Positions 8,984-17,660 of a stretch of DNA of 64,000 nt are shown piece after piece. The position numbers and the translations under genes were made by a program. The DNA is from Dethiosulfovibrio faecalis (lineage in GTDB: Bacteria; Synergistota; Synergistia; Synergistales; Dethiosulfovibrionaceae). Position 1 is the first letter of the stretch. Every line of letters starts with the position of its first letter. Location of the stretch: the NCBI RefSeq assembly GCF_021568795.1, contig NZ_JAKGUE010000002.1, positions 153,691 to 217,690 of the forward strand. Direction: 5' to 3'. Below the pieces are notes generated by a model. That model saw only the letters and a program-made list of their open reading frames with translations. It did no database searches and had not been told where the DNA came from.

Positions 8984-10551
8984 GATCCGGGAGCATCGTA
9001 TTGGGAATAGACCTGGGAACTCGCTATGCCCTTGCGGCGGTATATAGAGACCTGGAAGGTGCCGTCTTGATTCCTAACCGATGGGGAGAGATCAAGACCC
9101 CCTCGGTGGTGTGTTTCGACCGTGGGAAATGGCTGGTGGGGGAGGAGGCACGGCGTATGGTCTCCCGGCCGGATCGTCGTTGTTGGTGGGATGTCAAGCG
9201 GCATCTCGGCTCCGACTGGTATCCCTCCGTAGGTGGCCGGAACCGCTCTGCCCAGGAGATGCTGGTTCCCCTTATCGCTGAGATAAGGGAGGACTGCGAG
9301 GCTTTCTTAGGTCACGTTGTGACCGACTGCGTGCTGACCGTACCTGCTCAGTTCAGTTTTCTCGAGCGCTCCGCCGCCGCTCGTGCCGCCAGAGAGGCGG
9401 GATTCGAGGAGATCCGCATATTGAACGAGCCTACCGCGGCTGCCCTGTTCTGCGAGAGTTCCGGGAGGATACTGGTCTTCGACTTCGGAGGGGGAACCGT
9501 AGATCTGTCCGTGGTGGAGAGAGACGGAGACACCTGGCAGGTCTTGGAGAGCCTGGGTGATTCCTCCGTCGGAGGGGTCGAGTTGGATAAGGTTCTCGTA
9601 CGGTATTTGGCCGAGAGACTGGGGATCTCTTTCGAGGAGGACGAACCCATATACGGTCTTCTCTTGGAGGAGGCGGAAAGGCTGAAATGTGAGCTGTCCT
9701 TCAGGGAAAAACTGACCTGGAATCCGCCTATCCCTCTGGTTGGGGGCCAAAGGGAGCTGTCCCTGTCCAGGGTGGACCTGGAGCGCTTGTTCATGCCCTT
9801 GATAAGAAAGGCGATCGACCTGGCGGTGCTGCTTTGCCGTCGGCACGAACCTCAGAGCGTAGTTATGGTGGGAGGGAGCAGCCGCATCCCGGTTCTCAGG
9901 CGTATCTTGTCGGAGGAGATAACCATACCGGTGAGGATGGGCCGTTGTCCCGACGAGGCGGTGGCACTAGGTGCTGCCATGTACGGGGTCAACGGGGAGA
10001 AGCGTCTTCTGTTGGACGTCCTTTCCGAGAGTCTCGGCGTTATCGCCTTCGACGGTACCCCTGTCCCCATTCTCGGCAAGGGACATCCCCTTCCAGCCAG
10101 GGCCGATCGGGCCTTCCTCAGCGTTTCCGACGGAGACTTTCGAATCAGACTGTATCAGGGTGACCATCTTTCCAAGAGAAGATGCAGGGAGATAGCCCGG
10201 CTGGATCTCAGGGACATGAAGGAGGGCGAGAGGGTGGATCTGAACTTCCGCATAGATTCGGGGGGGCTTTTGAACGTGGTCCTCTCCAGGGAGTTCGGCG
10301 ATTCCATCCATATCGTCCCGATGGAGTTGGGGGTGACCTCTCGCAAAGGCGACGATAAGCTCTCCTTAAGCTCTCTGGAGATGCGCATCGCCAGACTCTC
10401 TCCCGGATTGTCGTCAGCACAGCAGGATAAGATAAACGAGGTTTTCCGAAAGGTCTCCCTGATGCGTGACTTGGAGCCCCTTTTATACGAGGACGGCATT
10501 GGCGAGTTGGCCAGGATGACCTCGGCCTTGGAGGATGTGATCATGGGATGA
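8980..10551 (+). CDS. second Hsp70-family protein, short form
   Basis: 523 residues from the GTG that overlaps the mtaB stop (GTGA). ATPase-domain motifs are kept: VLGIDLGTRYALAAVY, VKRHLGSDW (the DnaK catalytic Lys position), TVPAQFSFLERSAAARAA, LNEPTAAALF, FDFGGGTVDLSVVE and VMVGGSSRIPVLRR. The linker region is DVLSESLGV instead of DVTPLSLGI, and the substrate domain plus lid is about 80 residues shorter than in DnaK. It lacks the acidic EEVD-like tail. Its translationally coupled partner is a J-domain protein, so the two probably form a dedicated chaperone pair. Clients are unknown; it is not clearly HscA or HscC. Confidence 0.85.
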   Translation: MRSGSIVLGIDLGTRYALAAVYRDLEGAVLIPNRWGEIKTPSVVCFDRGKWLVGEEARRMVSRPDRRCWWDVKRHLGSDWYPSVGGRNRSAQEMLVPLIAEIREDCEAFLGHVVTDCVLTVPAQFSFLERSAAARAAREAGFEEIRILNEPTAAALFCESSGRILVFDFGGGTVDLSVVERDGDTWQVLESLGDSSVGGVELDKVLVRYLAERLGISFEEDEPIYGLLLEEAERLKCELSFREKLTWNPPIPLVGGQRELSLSRVDLERLFMPLIRKAIDLAVLLCRRHEPQSVVMVGGSSRIPVLRRILSEEITIPVRMGRCPDEAVALGAAMYGVNGEKRLLLDVLSESLGVIAFDGTPVPILGKGHPLPARADRAFLSVSDGDFRIRLYQGDHLSKRRCREIARLDLRDMKEGERVDLNFRIDSGGLLNVVLSREFGDSIHIVPMELGVTSRKGDDKLSLSSLEMRIARLSPGLSSAQQDKINEVFRKVSLMRDLEPLLYEDGIGELARMTSALEDVIMG

Positions 10552-11573
10552 CGAGGCTTACAGCCAGCGAGTGTTACTCCGTGCTTGGGCTTCCTGCCGG
10601 GGCTCCCTGGTCGGAGGTCAAGTCGGCTTTTAGAAAGCTCGCCCGTCGTACTCACCCGGACGTAGGAAAAGGCGTAGAAGAGGGCGATTTCGAGCGGATC
10701 TCCGAGGCCTACATGGTTCTCAGGGATATGTTCCGTTCCGAAGGGACCTTCAAAGAGGATCCGGCGGATAGAGGGAAGGCAGTGGATTTCAGGAAGTTTA
10801 TGGATCCCCTGGTGAGGGCTTCTTCCTGGGTTTCGAGGACCGTCGGCGATATCTCCAGAAAAAGACGGGAAAAGAGGGAAAAAAAGGAACGCCTTATCAG
10901 GGAAGATCGGCTGAGGAGAGCTAAAAAGATAGATGACATACTATCAGGGACGGAGATCCAGATAGATTCGTTGCTCACCAGGGTCGACAGATCGGGGGGA
11001 GTATCGGAAAGACAGAGGTTGCTTAGAAGACTTAAGAGTGCCTTGCCCGAGGTCAGAGGACTGGCTCTCCAGGGGTTGAAGGACTCTCTGTCCTCTCAGG
11101 AGGTCCTGACAGCACTGGAGGAGAGCATCTCCCTCTATGGCCTGGTCGAGGACGGTGTCGATGTTGTCGTCTCCATTTCCGATCCTATGAGTTCTCTGAG
11201 GCTGGCAATGGCGGCGGCTCCTCATTTTGGGGATATGACGTTGGGAACGGCGCGGAAATACCTTCGATGGCTGAGAGCTCTTCCCGGTGGCCCCGCGATA
11301 TACGTTGGACTTCAGGACCCGGTCTCCTCTCAGGTAGCTGGATTGCTCGTCTCTCACTGGCCGCAGGATCAGTCCTTTCTTTCTGAGTCTCGGGTGTCTT
11401 CGCTTTTGGAGAGGGATCAGGAGGATCTATTGATCCCCTTGCTCAGACAGCTATATCGGAGAGGGTGTCCCAGGGGGTTTCTGCCCCGAATAGAGGAAAT
11501 TTCCCAAAATTCCCCTTCTCCTGCGGTAAAAGCTTGGTCTCGTGCTATTGTATGTCGGAGCACAGTAGTATAA
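10548..11573 (+). CDS. J-domain protein with a helical-repeat-like C-terminus
   Basis: 341 residues, ATGA overlap with the Hsp70 gene. The J domain occupies about 5-65 (ECYSVLGLPAGAPWSEVKSAFRKLARRTHPDVG, shown in part: YSVLGLPAGAPWSEV, RRTHPDVG). There is no Gly/Phe region and no zinc centre. A basic charged helix follows (about 100-125), then about 190 residues of amphipathic helices with phrases like PEVRGLALQGLKDSL, SLRLAMAAAPHFG, SQVAGLLVSHW and PAVKAWSRAIV that resemble HEAT-type repeats. Known for J domains: stimulation of a partner Hsp70 ATPase. Inferred: the helical part binds the client. No named family recognised. Confidence 0.75.
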   Translation: MTRLTASECYSVLGLPAGAPWSEVKSAFRKLARRTHPDVGKGVEEGDFERISEAYMVLRDMFRSEGTFKEDPADRGKAVDFRKFMDPLVRASSWVSRTVGDISRKRREKREKKERLIREDRLRRAKKIDDILSGTEIQIDSLLTRVDRSGGVSERQRLLRRLKSALPEVRGLALQGLKDSLSSQEVLTALEESISLYGLVEDGVDVVVSISDPMSSLRLAMAAAPHFGDMTLGTARKYLRWLRALPGGPAIYVGLQDPVSSQVAGLLVSHWPQDQSFLSESRVSSLLERDQEDLLIPLLRQLYRRGCPRGFLPRIEEISQNSPSPAVKAWSRAIVCRSTVV

Positions 11574-11576
11574 AAT
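11548..11576 (+). promoter_or_regulatory. promoter for the HIT-rpsU-nrdR genes
   Basis: TTGTAT (11548-11553), 17 bases, TAAAAT (11571-11576), overlapping the end of the J-protein gene and 60 bases before the HIT gene. Confidence 0.5.
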
Positions 11577-11635
11577 GATCTTTAGTTCTTTCGATCTGTT
11601 CGTTCGATCGACGAGACGAGTCAGAGAGGCGAGAG

Positions 11636-11983
11636 GTGAGGTCTTTGGGTCATGATTGTCCCTTTTGTGCGATAGTAGCAGGAGAATCGAAGGCGGAGGT
11701 CGTCTGTGAAAACGATCGTTGTCTCGCTTTCTGGGATATATCCCCCCAAGCCCCCCGTCATGTCCTGATCGTTCCGAAGGAGCACGTGCCTTCTGTCGAT
11801 CAAGTGGAGGACCCGACCCTCTGGATTTCCATCATGGCTGCGGTCCGGGAAGTCGTTAACCGAATCTCTCCGGATTCAGGATACCGGCTCGTCGTCAATT
11901 GCGGCGAGGATGCCGGTCAGACAGTCCCCCACCTTCACGTCCACCTGCTGTCTGGTCGTCCAATGGGATGGCCTCCGGGATAG
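11636..11983 (+). CDS. HIT-family nucleotide hydrolase/transferase
   Basis: 115 residues, typical short HIT protein. The N-terminal CPFC pair may bind zinc; [13 protein letters not shown] and the catalytic triad HLHVHLL (about 100-106) are diagnostic. Such proteins hydrolyse nucleoside phosphoramidates or dinucleoside polyphosphates; the exact substrate is not known. Start GTG; an in-frame TTG at 11645 is an alternative. A HIT gene next to rpsU after mtaB is also seen in clostridia. Confidence 0.9.
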   Translation: MRSLGHDCPFCAIVAGESKAEVVCENDRCLAFWDISPQAPRHVLIVPKEHVPSVDQVEDPTLWISIMAAVREVVNRISPDSGYRLVVNCGEDAGQTVPHLHVHLLSGRPMGWPPG

Positions 11984-12014
11984 GCGTCGGTGGAGAAGAA
12001 AGGAGGGAACGGAT

Positions 12015-12194
12015 ATGACGACGATTGTACGACGTGACAACGAGTCCCTTGAGGACGCCCTCAGGCGGTTTAAGAGGGACGTCTCCAAGACGGGAGTCCT
12101 TAGGGAGGCTCGCCAGAGGGAGCATTACGAAAAACCCAGCGAGGCCAAGAAGCGTAAGCGCCAGGAATTGGCCAAGAAACGCCGTAGAAAGTAA
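12015..12194 (+). CDS. rpsU: 30S ribosomal protein bS21
   Basis: 59 residues, very basic: [20 protein letters not shown], then a Lys/Arg-rich tail ending AKKRRRK. AGGAGG lies eight bases before the ATG, so longer upstream reading is not used. Small-subunit protein near the anti-Shine-Dalgarno, important for initiation. Confidence 0.97.
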   Translation: MTTIVRRDNESLEDALRRFKRDVSKTGVLREARQREHYEKPSEAKKRKRQELAKKRRRK

Positions 12195-12202
12195 GAATCG
12201 CC

Positions 12203-12236
12203 AGAGGGCCCGGAGATCCTTTCCGGGCCCTCTTTT
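12203..12236 (+). terminator. strong hairpin between rpsU and nrdR
   Basis: A perfect 12-pair stem (AGAGGGCCCGGA / TCCGGGCCCTCT) with a seven-base loop but only four T after it. It probably acts as a partial terminator that lowers nrdR relative to rpsU. Confidence 0.75.
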
Positions 12237-12245
12237 CGAGGAGGA

Positions 12246-12719
12246 ATGACCGTGAGATGTCCTAAATGCAAGGCTTCGGAGACCAGGGTTATAGAGACCA
12301 GGACCGCCGACGAAGGGCGTATCGTGAGGCGCAGAAGAGAATGTCCTCAGTGTTCCTCCAGGTTTACCACCTACGAGAGAGTCGAGGAGAAAAAGGTCAT
12401 ATGGATCTCCAAAAAAGACGGTCGTAGGGAGGCCTTCGACAGGGAGAAGATCTTTCGCGGAGTGAGGAAAGCCTGCGAGAAGCGCTCGATTTCCCTGGAA
12501 AAAATGGAGGAGGTCGTCTGCAAGGTGGAGGACGGGCTTTTGGCCGCCGGAGCCGGCGAGATACCTAGTTCAATAATCGGAGAACTTGTCATGGAGGAGC
12601 TGGCCGAACTTGATAAGGTCGCTTACGTCCGTTTCGCCTCGGTCTACAGGGAATTCTCAGACTTGGCCAGTTTTCAGAGGGAGATATCCGATATTCTGGA
12701 TAGGAAGCGAAATATATAA
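12246..12719 (+). CDS. nrdR: ribonucleotide reductase repressor NrdR
   Basis: 157 residues, standard length. A zinc ribbon (CPKC near 5 and CPQC near 34, then SRFTTYERVE) precedes an ATP-cone domain (KKDGRREAFDREKIFRGVRKAC). NrdR represses nrd genes when dATP is high. GAGGAGG sits directly upstream of the ATG. Confidence 0.97.
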   Translation: MTVRCPKCKASETRVIETRTADEGRIVRRRRECPQCSSRFTTYERVEEKKVIWISKKDGRREAFDREKIFRGVRKACEKRSISLEKMEEVVCKVEDGLLAAGAGEIPSSIIGELVMEELAELDKVAYVRFASVYREFSDLASFQREISDILDRKRNI

Positions 12720-12746
12720 TATTAGATGTGTCTCTAAAAACTTCAG

Positions 12747-12784
12747 ACCCCCGATCTTTAAACTAGATCGGGGGTTTTGTTTTT
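12747..12784 (+). terminator. intrinsic terminator after nrdR
   Basis: ACCCCCGATCT / AGATCGGGGGT, 11 pairs, seven-base loop, followed by a T-rich stretch (TTTTGTTTTT). Confidence 0.92.
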
Positions 12785-12805
12785 GTAGGGCTCCTAGTAT
12801 ATAAT
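12777..12805 (+). promoter_or_regulatory. livJ promoter
   Basis: TTGTTT (12777-12782), 17 bases, perfect TATAAT (12800-12805). The -35 lies in the T-rich tail of the nrdR terminator. The transcript would begin near 12812, giving a 40-base leader. Confidence 0.75.
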
Positions 12806-12852
12806 AGATTCGTACTGTTCACACAATATCTCAGTAGGGAGGGACTTCTAAG

Positions 12853-13995
12853 TTGAAAGCACTCAAGGTTTTTTCAGCGGTATTGTTGGTCTTCATCCTT
12901 GTAGGGTCCGCCTTCGCTGCGGACGAAATCCGCATAGGTGTCTACGAGCCCATGACGGGACAGAACGCCTTCGGCGGTCAATTGACCGTAGAGGGTATCA
13001 AGCTGGCCCACGAGCAGGCTCCAGAGGTTCTCGGGCGTCCTGTCAAGTTATTCATAGTGGATAACAAGTCCGATAAGGTCGAGGCGGCCAATGCTGTCAA
13101 GCGACTTATCGACAAGGAGAAGGTCGTCGCCATAATAGGGAGCTACGGTTCTTCCCTATCCATGGCGGGAGGAGAGGTCGCGGAGAAGTCCGGAATCCCC
13201 TGCATCACCGACTCCGCCACCAACCCCCTAGTGACTCAGGGCAAGAAATATTATTTCCGTATGTGTTTTATCGATCCCTACCAGGGAGCCGCCGCGGCCA
13301 CCTACGCCTATAACGATCTCGAGGCCAGAAACGCCGCCTTGCTTCTGGACGTAGCCCAGGACTACTCGGTAGGACTCGGGAACTTTTTCAAGAAGGCTTT
13401 CGTCAAGATGGGTGGAAATATAGCCGGAACCTACAAGTATCAGTCCGGTGACCAGGATTTCACGGCCCAGTTGACCGATGCCATTTCCAAAGGAGCCGAC
13501 TTCCTCTACATTCCCTCCTACTTCGCCGAGGGGGCCATCATCATGAAGCAGGCCAGGGAGCTTGGAGCCGGCTTCTACATCATGGGCGGAGACGCTATGG
13601 ACAATCCCGATCTGGTCAAGATCGGCGGAGACGCCGCCGAGGGATTCTCCTACACCACCTTCCCCTATGCCCCCGAGATGCCCGACATGACCAAAGAGGC
13701 CGAGACCTTCACCAAGCTCTGGAGGGAGAAGTACGCCGGAACCGACATGGCCGAGCCCAACGCCAACTCGGCTCTTGGATATGATTGCTATATGTTCGTC
13801 ATAGACGCCATCAAGAGGGCGAACAGTGCCGATCCCGAGAAGATCACCGAGGCTTTCGCCAGTGCCAAGAACTGGCCCGGAGTTACCGGATCCACCACGA
13901 TCAACGAGACCCACGACGCGGAGAAACCTGTCGGAATTAAGGTCATCGTGAGTGGAGCTCAGGTCTACACCGCTTCCGTTCAGCCGGAGATGTAG
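12853..13995 (+). CDS. livJ: branched-chain amino acid ABC transporter, substrate-binding protein
   Basis: 380 residues with a Sec signal peptide (about 1-22, cleavage after GSAFA). The mature protein begins DEIRIGVYEPMTGQNAFGGQ, and AIIGSYGSSLSMAGGEVAEK is typical of Leu/Ile/Val-binding type I folds. The start is TTG with GGGAGGG nine bases upstream. Periplasmic receptor for the four transporter genes that follow. Ligand probably a branched-chain amino acid, but relatives bind other amides and amino acids. Confidence 0.9.
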   Translation: MKALKVFSAVLLVFILVGSAFAADEIRIGVYEPMTGQNAFGGQLTVEGIKLAHEQAPEVLGRPVKLFIVDNKSDKVEAANAVKRLIDKEKVVAIIGSYGSSLSMAGGEVAEKSGIPCITDSATNPLVTQGKKYYFRMCFIDPYQGAAAATYAYNDLEARNAALLLDVAQDYSVGLGNFFKKAFVKMGGNIAGTYKYQSGDQDFTAQLTDAISKGADFLYIPSYFAEGAIIMKQARELGAGFYIMGGDAMDNPDLVKIGGDAAEGFSYTTFPYAPEMPDMTKEAETFTKLWREKYAGTDMAEPNANSALGYDCYMFVIDAIKRANSADPEKITEAFASAKNWPGVTGSTTINETHDAEKPVGIKVIVSGAQVYTASVQPEM

Positions 13996-14016
13996 TCTCC
14001 GTTAGATAAAGACCCA

Positions 14017-14044
14017 GGGGGGAGCCCAGTCTCCCCCCTTTTTT
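14017..14044 (+). terminator. partial terminator between livJ and livH
   Basis: GGGGGGAG, a six-base loop and CTCCCCCC followed by six T. In such operons this hairpin lets the binding protein be made in excess over the membrane parts. Confidence 0.85.
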
Positions 14045-14058
14045 CGGGGGGTGCCTAG

Positions 14059-14952
14059 ATGACAGGTCAGATGTTCGTTCAACACTTCTTCAACGCCCTT
14101 ACCCTAGGGAGTCTTTATGCCCTTATAGCCATAGGATATACCATGGTCTACGGCATATTGAGATTGATCAACTTCGCCCACGGCGAGATATTCATGCTGG
14201 GGGCCTACTTTATCTTTTTCGCCGGTTCGCTTTTTAACCTACCTTGGGCTGTCGGTGCGGTTATATCCATCGTTTTATGTGCTCTCTGTGGAATTATGGT
14301 CGACAAGGTGGCCTACAAGCCCCTCAGGGACGCTCCAAGAATCTCCGCTCTGATAAGTTCCATCGGGATGTCGTTTCTGATACAGAATCTGGCTATAGTG
14401 GTGTTCTCCGGAATTCCAAGACCGGTGGTCCGGCCGGATTTCTTCGTCAAGATCGTGGTGATTAAGGGAGTACGGATACTTCCTCTCGCCGTGATCGTCC
14501 CCGTGGTTTGCTTCGTCCTGGTGCTGGGGCTTCTTTTTATCGTCTACAAGACAAAACCGGGATTGGCGATGAGGGCTATCTCTAAGGATATCGAGACGAC
14601 CAGACTGATGGGTGTGTCGGTCAACCGGATAATAGCCTTGACCTTCGGGCTCGGTTCCGCTCTTGCCGCCGCATCGGGGATAATGTGGGCTCTCAGATAC
14701 CCTCAGATACAGCCTCTAATGGGCTTCATGCCCGGAATAAAGGCCTTTATCGCCGCCGTCGTGGGAGGAATCGGGTCCATCCAGGGCGCGGTCATAGGAG
14801 GTCTGATACTCGGTTTCGTGGAGATCATGACAGTGGCCTTTTTCCCTGAGCTGTCGGGATTCAAGGATGCCTTCGCCTTTATTCTTTTGATCGTTATCCT
14901 GCTGGCCAAGCCCACCGGGCTGATGGGTGAGAAGATCGAGGAGAAAGTATGA
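14059..14952 (+). CDS. livH: branched-chain amino acid ABC transporter permease LivH
   Basis: 297 residues, about eight membrane spans. LGSLYALIAIGYTMVYGILR, INFAHGEIFMLGAY and FIAAVVGGIGSIQGAVIGGL are LivH hallmarks. Inner-membrane half-channel pairing with LivM. The stop overlaps livM. Confidence 0.95.
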   Translation: MTGQMFVQHFFNALTLGSLYALIAIGYTMVYGILRLINFAHGEIFMLGAYFIFFAGSLFNLPWAVGAVISIVLCALCGIMVDKVAYKPLRDAPRISALISSIGMSFLIQNLAIVVFSGIPRPVVRPDFFVKIVVIKGVRILPLAVIVPVVCFVLVLGLLFIVYKTKPGLAMRAISKDIETTRLMGVSVNRIIALTFGLGSALAAASGIMWALRYPQIQPLMGFMPGIKAFIAAVVGGIGSIQGAVIGGLILGFVEIMTVAFFPELSGFKDAFAFILLIVILLAKPTGLMGEKIEEKV

Positions 14953-16001
14953 TGGAGAGCAAAAAGACGAAAAAACTATTCCTCAACGCGTTGCTTCTCG
15001 TGGCGGTGGTCGGCCTCTTGTGGTGGGCACCGGAGAACCTGGACGGATATAAGATACAGATACTCAACCTCATAGCCATTTATTCCATACTTGGGCTGAG
15101 CCTCAACCTGATATACGGCTTCACAGGGATGTTCTCGCTGGGAACCGCGGGGTTCATGTGTATCGGCGCTTACGTGTCTTCCTTGTTGATTCTCCCGGAG
15201 ATGCAGAAGGACATGATCTTCATCCTGGAGCCTTTGAACCCGATTCTGTACGGGGCTCACGCTCCCTTCGTAGTGGCGGTGTTAGCCGGAGGAGTCGCGG
15301 CAGCCATCGCGGGACTGGTAATTGGCATACCGGTCCTTCGTCTGGGAGGAGACTACCTGGGCATAGCGACCCTTGGATTCGCCGAGATAATCCGGGTGGT
15401 GGCCAACAACATTCCGACCATCACCAACGGGGCTCTCGGGCTGAAGGGGATACCGGCCTACGCGAACCTTTGGTGGAACTACGGCTGGATGTTCTTCACC
15501 CTGTACGTCATGTATCGTTTGGTCAACAGCAATTTCGGCAACGCCCTCAAGGCCATAAGGGACGACGAGTTGGCCGCCAAGGCCATGGGTATAAACACCT
15601 TTCGCTACAGGGTCATCTCTTTCACCGTAGGGTCCTTTTTCGCCGGAATTGGCGGAGCCCTCATGGCCAGTTTGTTGACCACCATAGACCCCAAGATGTT
15701 CATGGTCATAATGACCTACAACGTTCTGATGGTCGTGGTCGCAGGTGGACTTGGCTCTCTTTCCGGCAGCGTCATAGGAGCGGTGGTCGTGACGGTTCTG
15801 CTCGAGTGGCTCCGGTTCGTCGAGAACCCCATAACCCTCGGTAGTTTCGAGATTCCCGGTGTTCCCGGGATGAGAATGGTCATATTTGCCCTGTCCCTTA
15901 TAATGATAATCCTCTACAGACCGGAAGGGGTCATGGGTACCAAGGAACTCAGCTGGGACGGGCTTTTCGGCCTCGGGAAAGGAGGCAAAGACCATGAGTG
16001 A
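14949..16001 (+). CDS. livM: branched-chain amino acid ABC transporter permease LivM
   Basis: 350 residues, about ten spans. SLNLIYGFTGMFSLGTAGF, RLGGDYLGIATLGFAEIIR and AGGLGSLSGSVIGA are the LivM signature regions. Starts with ATG-ATG overlapping livH, ends eight bases inside livG. Confidence 0.95.
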   Translation: MMESKKTKKLFLNALLLVAVVGLLWWAPENLDGYKIQILNLIAIYSILGLSLNLIYGFTGMFSLGTAGFMCIGAYVSSLLILPEMQKDMIFILEPLNPILYGAHAPFVVAVLAGGVAAAIAGLVIGIPVLRLGGDYLGIATLGFAEIIRVVANNIPTITNGALGLKGIPAYANLWWNYGWMFFTLYVMYRLVNSNFGNALKAIRDDELAAKAMGINTFRYRVISFTVGSFFAGIGGALMASLLTTIDPKMFMVIMTYNVLMVVVAGGLGSLSGSVIGAVVVTVLLEWLRFVENPITLGSFEIPGVPGMRMVIFALSLIMIILYRPEGVMGTKELSWDGLFGLGKGGKDHE

Positions 16002-16782
16002 TCGCGAGATAGTGCTTGATGCCAAAAACCTCACCATGAGGTTCGGAGGGGTAACGGCGGTCAGCGATTTCAGCATGGCGATCCAGAAGAATCGCATAGT
16101 CGGGTTAATAGGTCCCAACGGAGCCGGTAAGACCACCTCCTTCAACATGATTACCGGTTACTATAGGCCTACCGAGGGCAGCGTCCTTTTCGAGGGAGAG
16201 GATATCACCGGAACCCGTCCTCACGAGGTCTGTCGTCTGGGAATAGCCAGGACCTTCCAGAACATAAGGCTCTTCAAGAACGAGACGGTTCTTCAGAACG
16301 TGATGATAGGGGCCCATCTGAGACAGAAGAGCCGTTGGTGGCAGGCTCCTCTAAATTTGCCCTCCTTCAACAGGGAGGAGCGCCAGATAAGGGATAAATC
16401 GATGGAGTTTCTCGAGAGGGTCGATCTACATAAGGTCGCCGACGAGAGGTCCGACTCCCTGCCCTACGGCCAACAGAGACGGCTGGAGATCGCCAGAGCT
16501 CTTGCGACGGAGCCCCGCTTTCTGCTCCTCGACGAGCCTGCGGCGGGGATGAATCCCGAGGAGTCTCAGGTTCTGATGAACTTCGTAAGGAGGCTCAGGG
16601 ACGAATTCGACCTTACCATACTTCTGATAGAGCACGACATGAAGGTGGTCATGGGAGTCTGTGAGCATATCTGGGTTCTGGACTACGGCAAGCTTATAGC
16701 CGAGGGCAACCCGGCGGAGATCCAGGGTAACCCGAGGGTCATAGAGGCCTATCTTGGAGAGGAGTACCTCGCCGATGCTTAA
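15994..16782 (+). CDS. livG: branched-chain amino acid ABC transporter ATPase LivG
   Basis: 262 residues. Walker A GPNGAGKTT near 38, signature YGQQRRLEIARAL, Walker B LLLDEPAAGMNP, switch His in LLIEHDMKVVM. The TRPHEVCRLGIARTFQNIRLF segment is specific to LivG. Overlaps both neighbours by eight bases. Confidence 0.96.
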   Translation: MSDREIVLDAKNLTMRFGGVTAVSDFSMAIQKNRIVGLIGPNGAGKTTSFNMITGYYRPTEGSVLFEGEDITGTRPHEVCRLGIARTFQNIRLFKNETVLQNVMIGAHLRQKSRWWQAPLNLPSFNREERQIRDKSMEFLERVDLHKVADERSDSLPYGQQRRLEIARALATEPRFLLLDEPAAGMNPEESQVLMNFVRRLRDEFDLTILLIEHDMKVVMGVCEHIWVLDYGKLIAEGNPAEIQGNPRVIEAYLGEEYLADA

Positions 16783-17488
16783 GATAAAGAATCTCAACGT
16801 CCATTACGGAGGGATCCACGCAGTCAAGGACGTCTCCATACACGTCCCGGAGGGCAAGATAGTAACCCTCATAGGGGCCAACGGAGCTGGTAAAAGCAGC
16901 ACCATTAGGGCCATATCGGGACTTCTGAAACAGACGTCCGGCGAGGTCGTCTACAATGGGGCCGGCAACGTGAATCTGCTCAAAAAGACCCCGGAGGAGG
17001 TAGTCAGAGCCGGAGTGGTGATGTGTCCCGAGGGAAGGCGTATTCTGCCTCACCTTACGGTGGAGGAGAACCTTCACCTAGGAGCCTATATAAGGACCGA
17101 TAAAGACGGTGTGGAAAAGGACATAGAATGGGTTTACGAGCTTTTCCCCAGGCTGAAGGAGAGATCCTGGCAGAAGGGAGGTACCCTCTCAGGAGGTGAA
17201 CAGCAGATGTTGGCGGTCGGAAGGGCTTTGATGAGTCGGCCCAACGTGATAATGTTGGACGAGCCCTCTCTGGGACTTGCTCCCCTCTTGGTCAAGGAGG
17301 TCTTCGAAATCATCGAGGAGATAAATGCCCAAGGGAAGACCGTGCTTCTGGTGGAGCAGAACGCTTTCGCTGCTCTTAAGATAGCTCATTACGCCTACGT
17401 CCTGGAGGTAGGCGCAGTCTCTCTTGAGGGGCCAGGGCAGGAGCTTCTGGCCGACCCGAGGGTCAAGGAGGCCTATCTGGGAGGTTAA
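16775..17488 (+). CDS. livF: branched-chain amino acid ABC transporter ATPase LivF
   Basis: 237 residues from the ATG in ATGCTTAA at the livG stop (MLKIKNLNVHYGGIHAVKD). Walker A GANGAGKSS, signature LSGGEQQMLAVGRAL, Walker B IMLDEPSLGLAP, and the VEQNAFAALKIAHYAYVLE switch region typical of LivF. Last gene of the operon. Confidence 0.96.
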   Translation: MLKIKNLNVHYGGIHAVKDVSIHVPEGKIVTLIGANGAGKSSTIRAISGLLKQTSGEVVYNGAGNVNLLKKTPEEVVRAGVVMCPEGRRILPHLTVEENLHLGAYIRTDKDGVEKDIEWVYELFPRLKERSWQKGGTLSGGEQQMLAVGRALMSRPNVIMLDEPSLGLAPLLVKEVFEIIEEINAQGKTVLLVEQNAFAALKIAHYAYVLEVGAVSLEGPGQELLADPRVKEAYLGG

Positions 17489-17510
17489 GAGTTATCTTCT
17501 AATTTATAAG

Positions 17511-17553
17511 ATAAAGCAGAAAGCCGGGGGATTCCCCCGGCTTTCTGCTTTAT
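17511..17553 (+). terminator. perfect 20-pair hairpin after livF
   Basis: Bases 17511-17530 are the exact reverse complement of 17534-17553, with a loop of only three bases (ATT). No separate T-run follows; the last T bases are part of the stem. Position suggests transcript termination or 3' end protection for the liv mRNA. Confidence 0.7.
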
Positions 17554-17660
17554 ACCCTCGGCTAGGTCCGTTCACCCCCTTTGCGTATGTACAGTCTCGT
17601 CTTTTGTGTCATAATATACGGGCCCTTTTGGGGCTCACCACTTATTAAGGAGGCAGTTCT

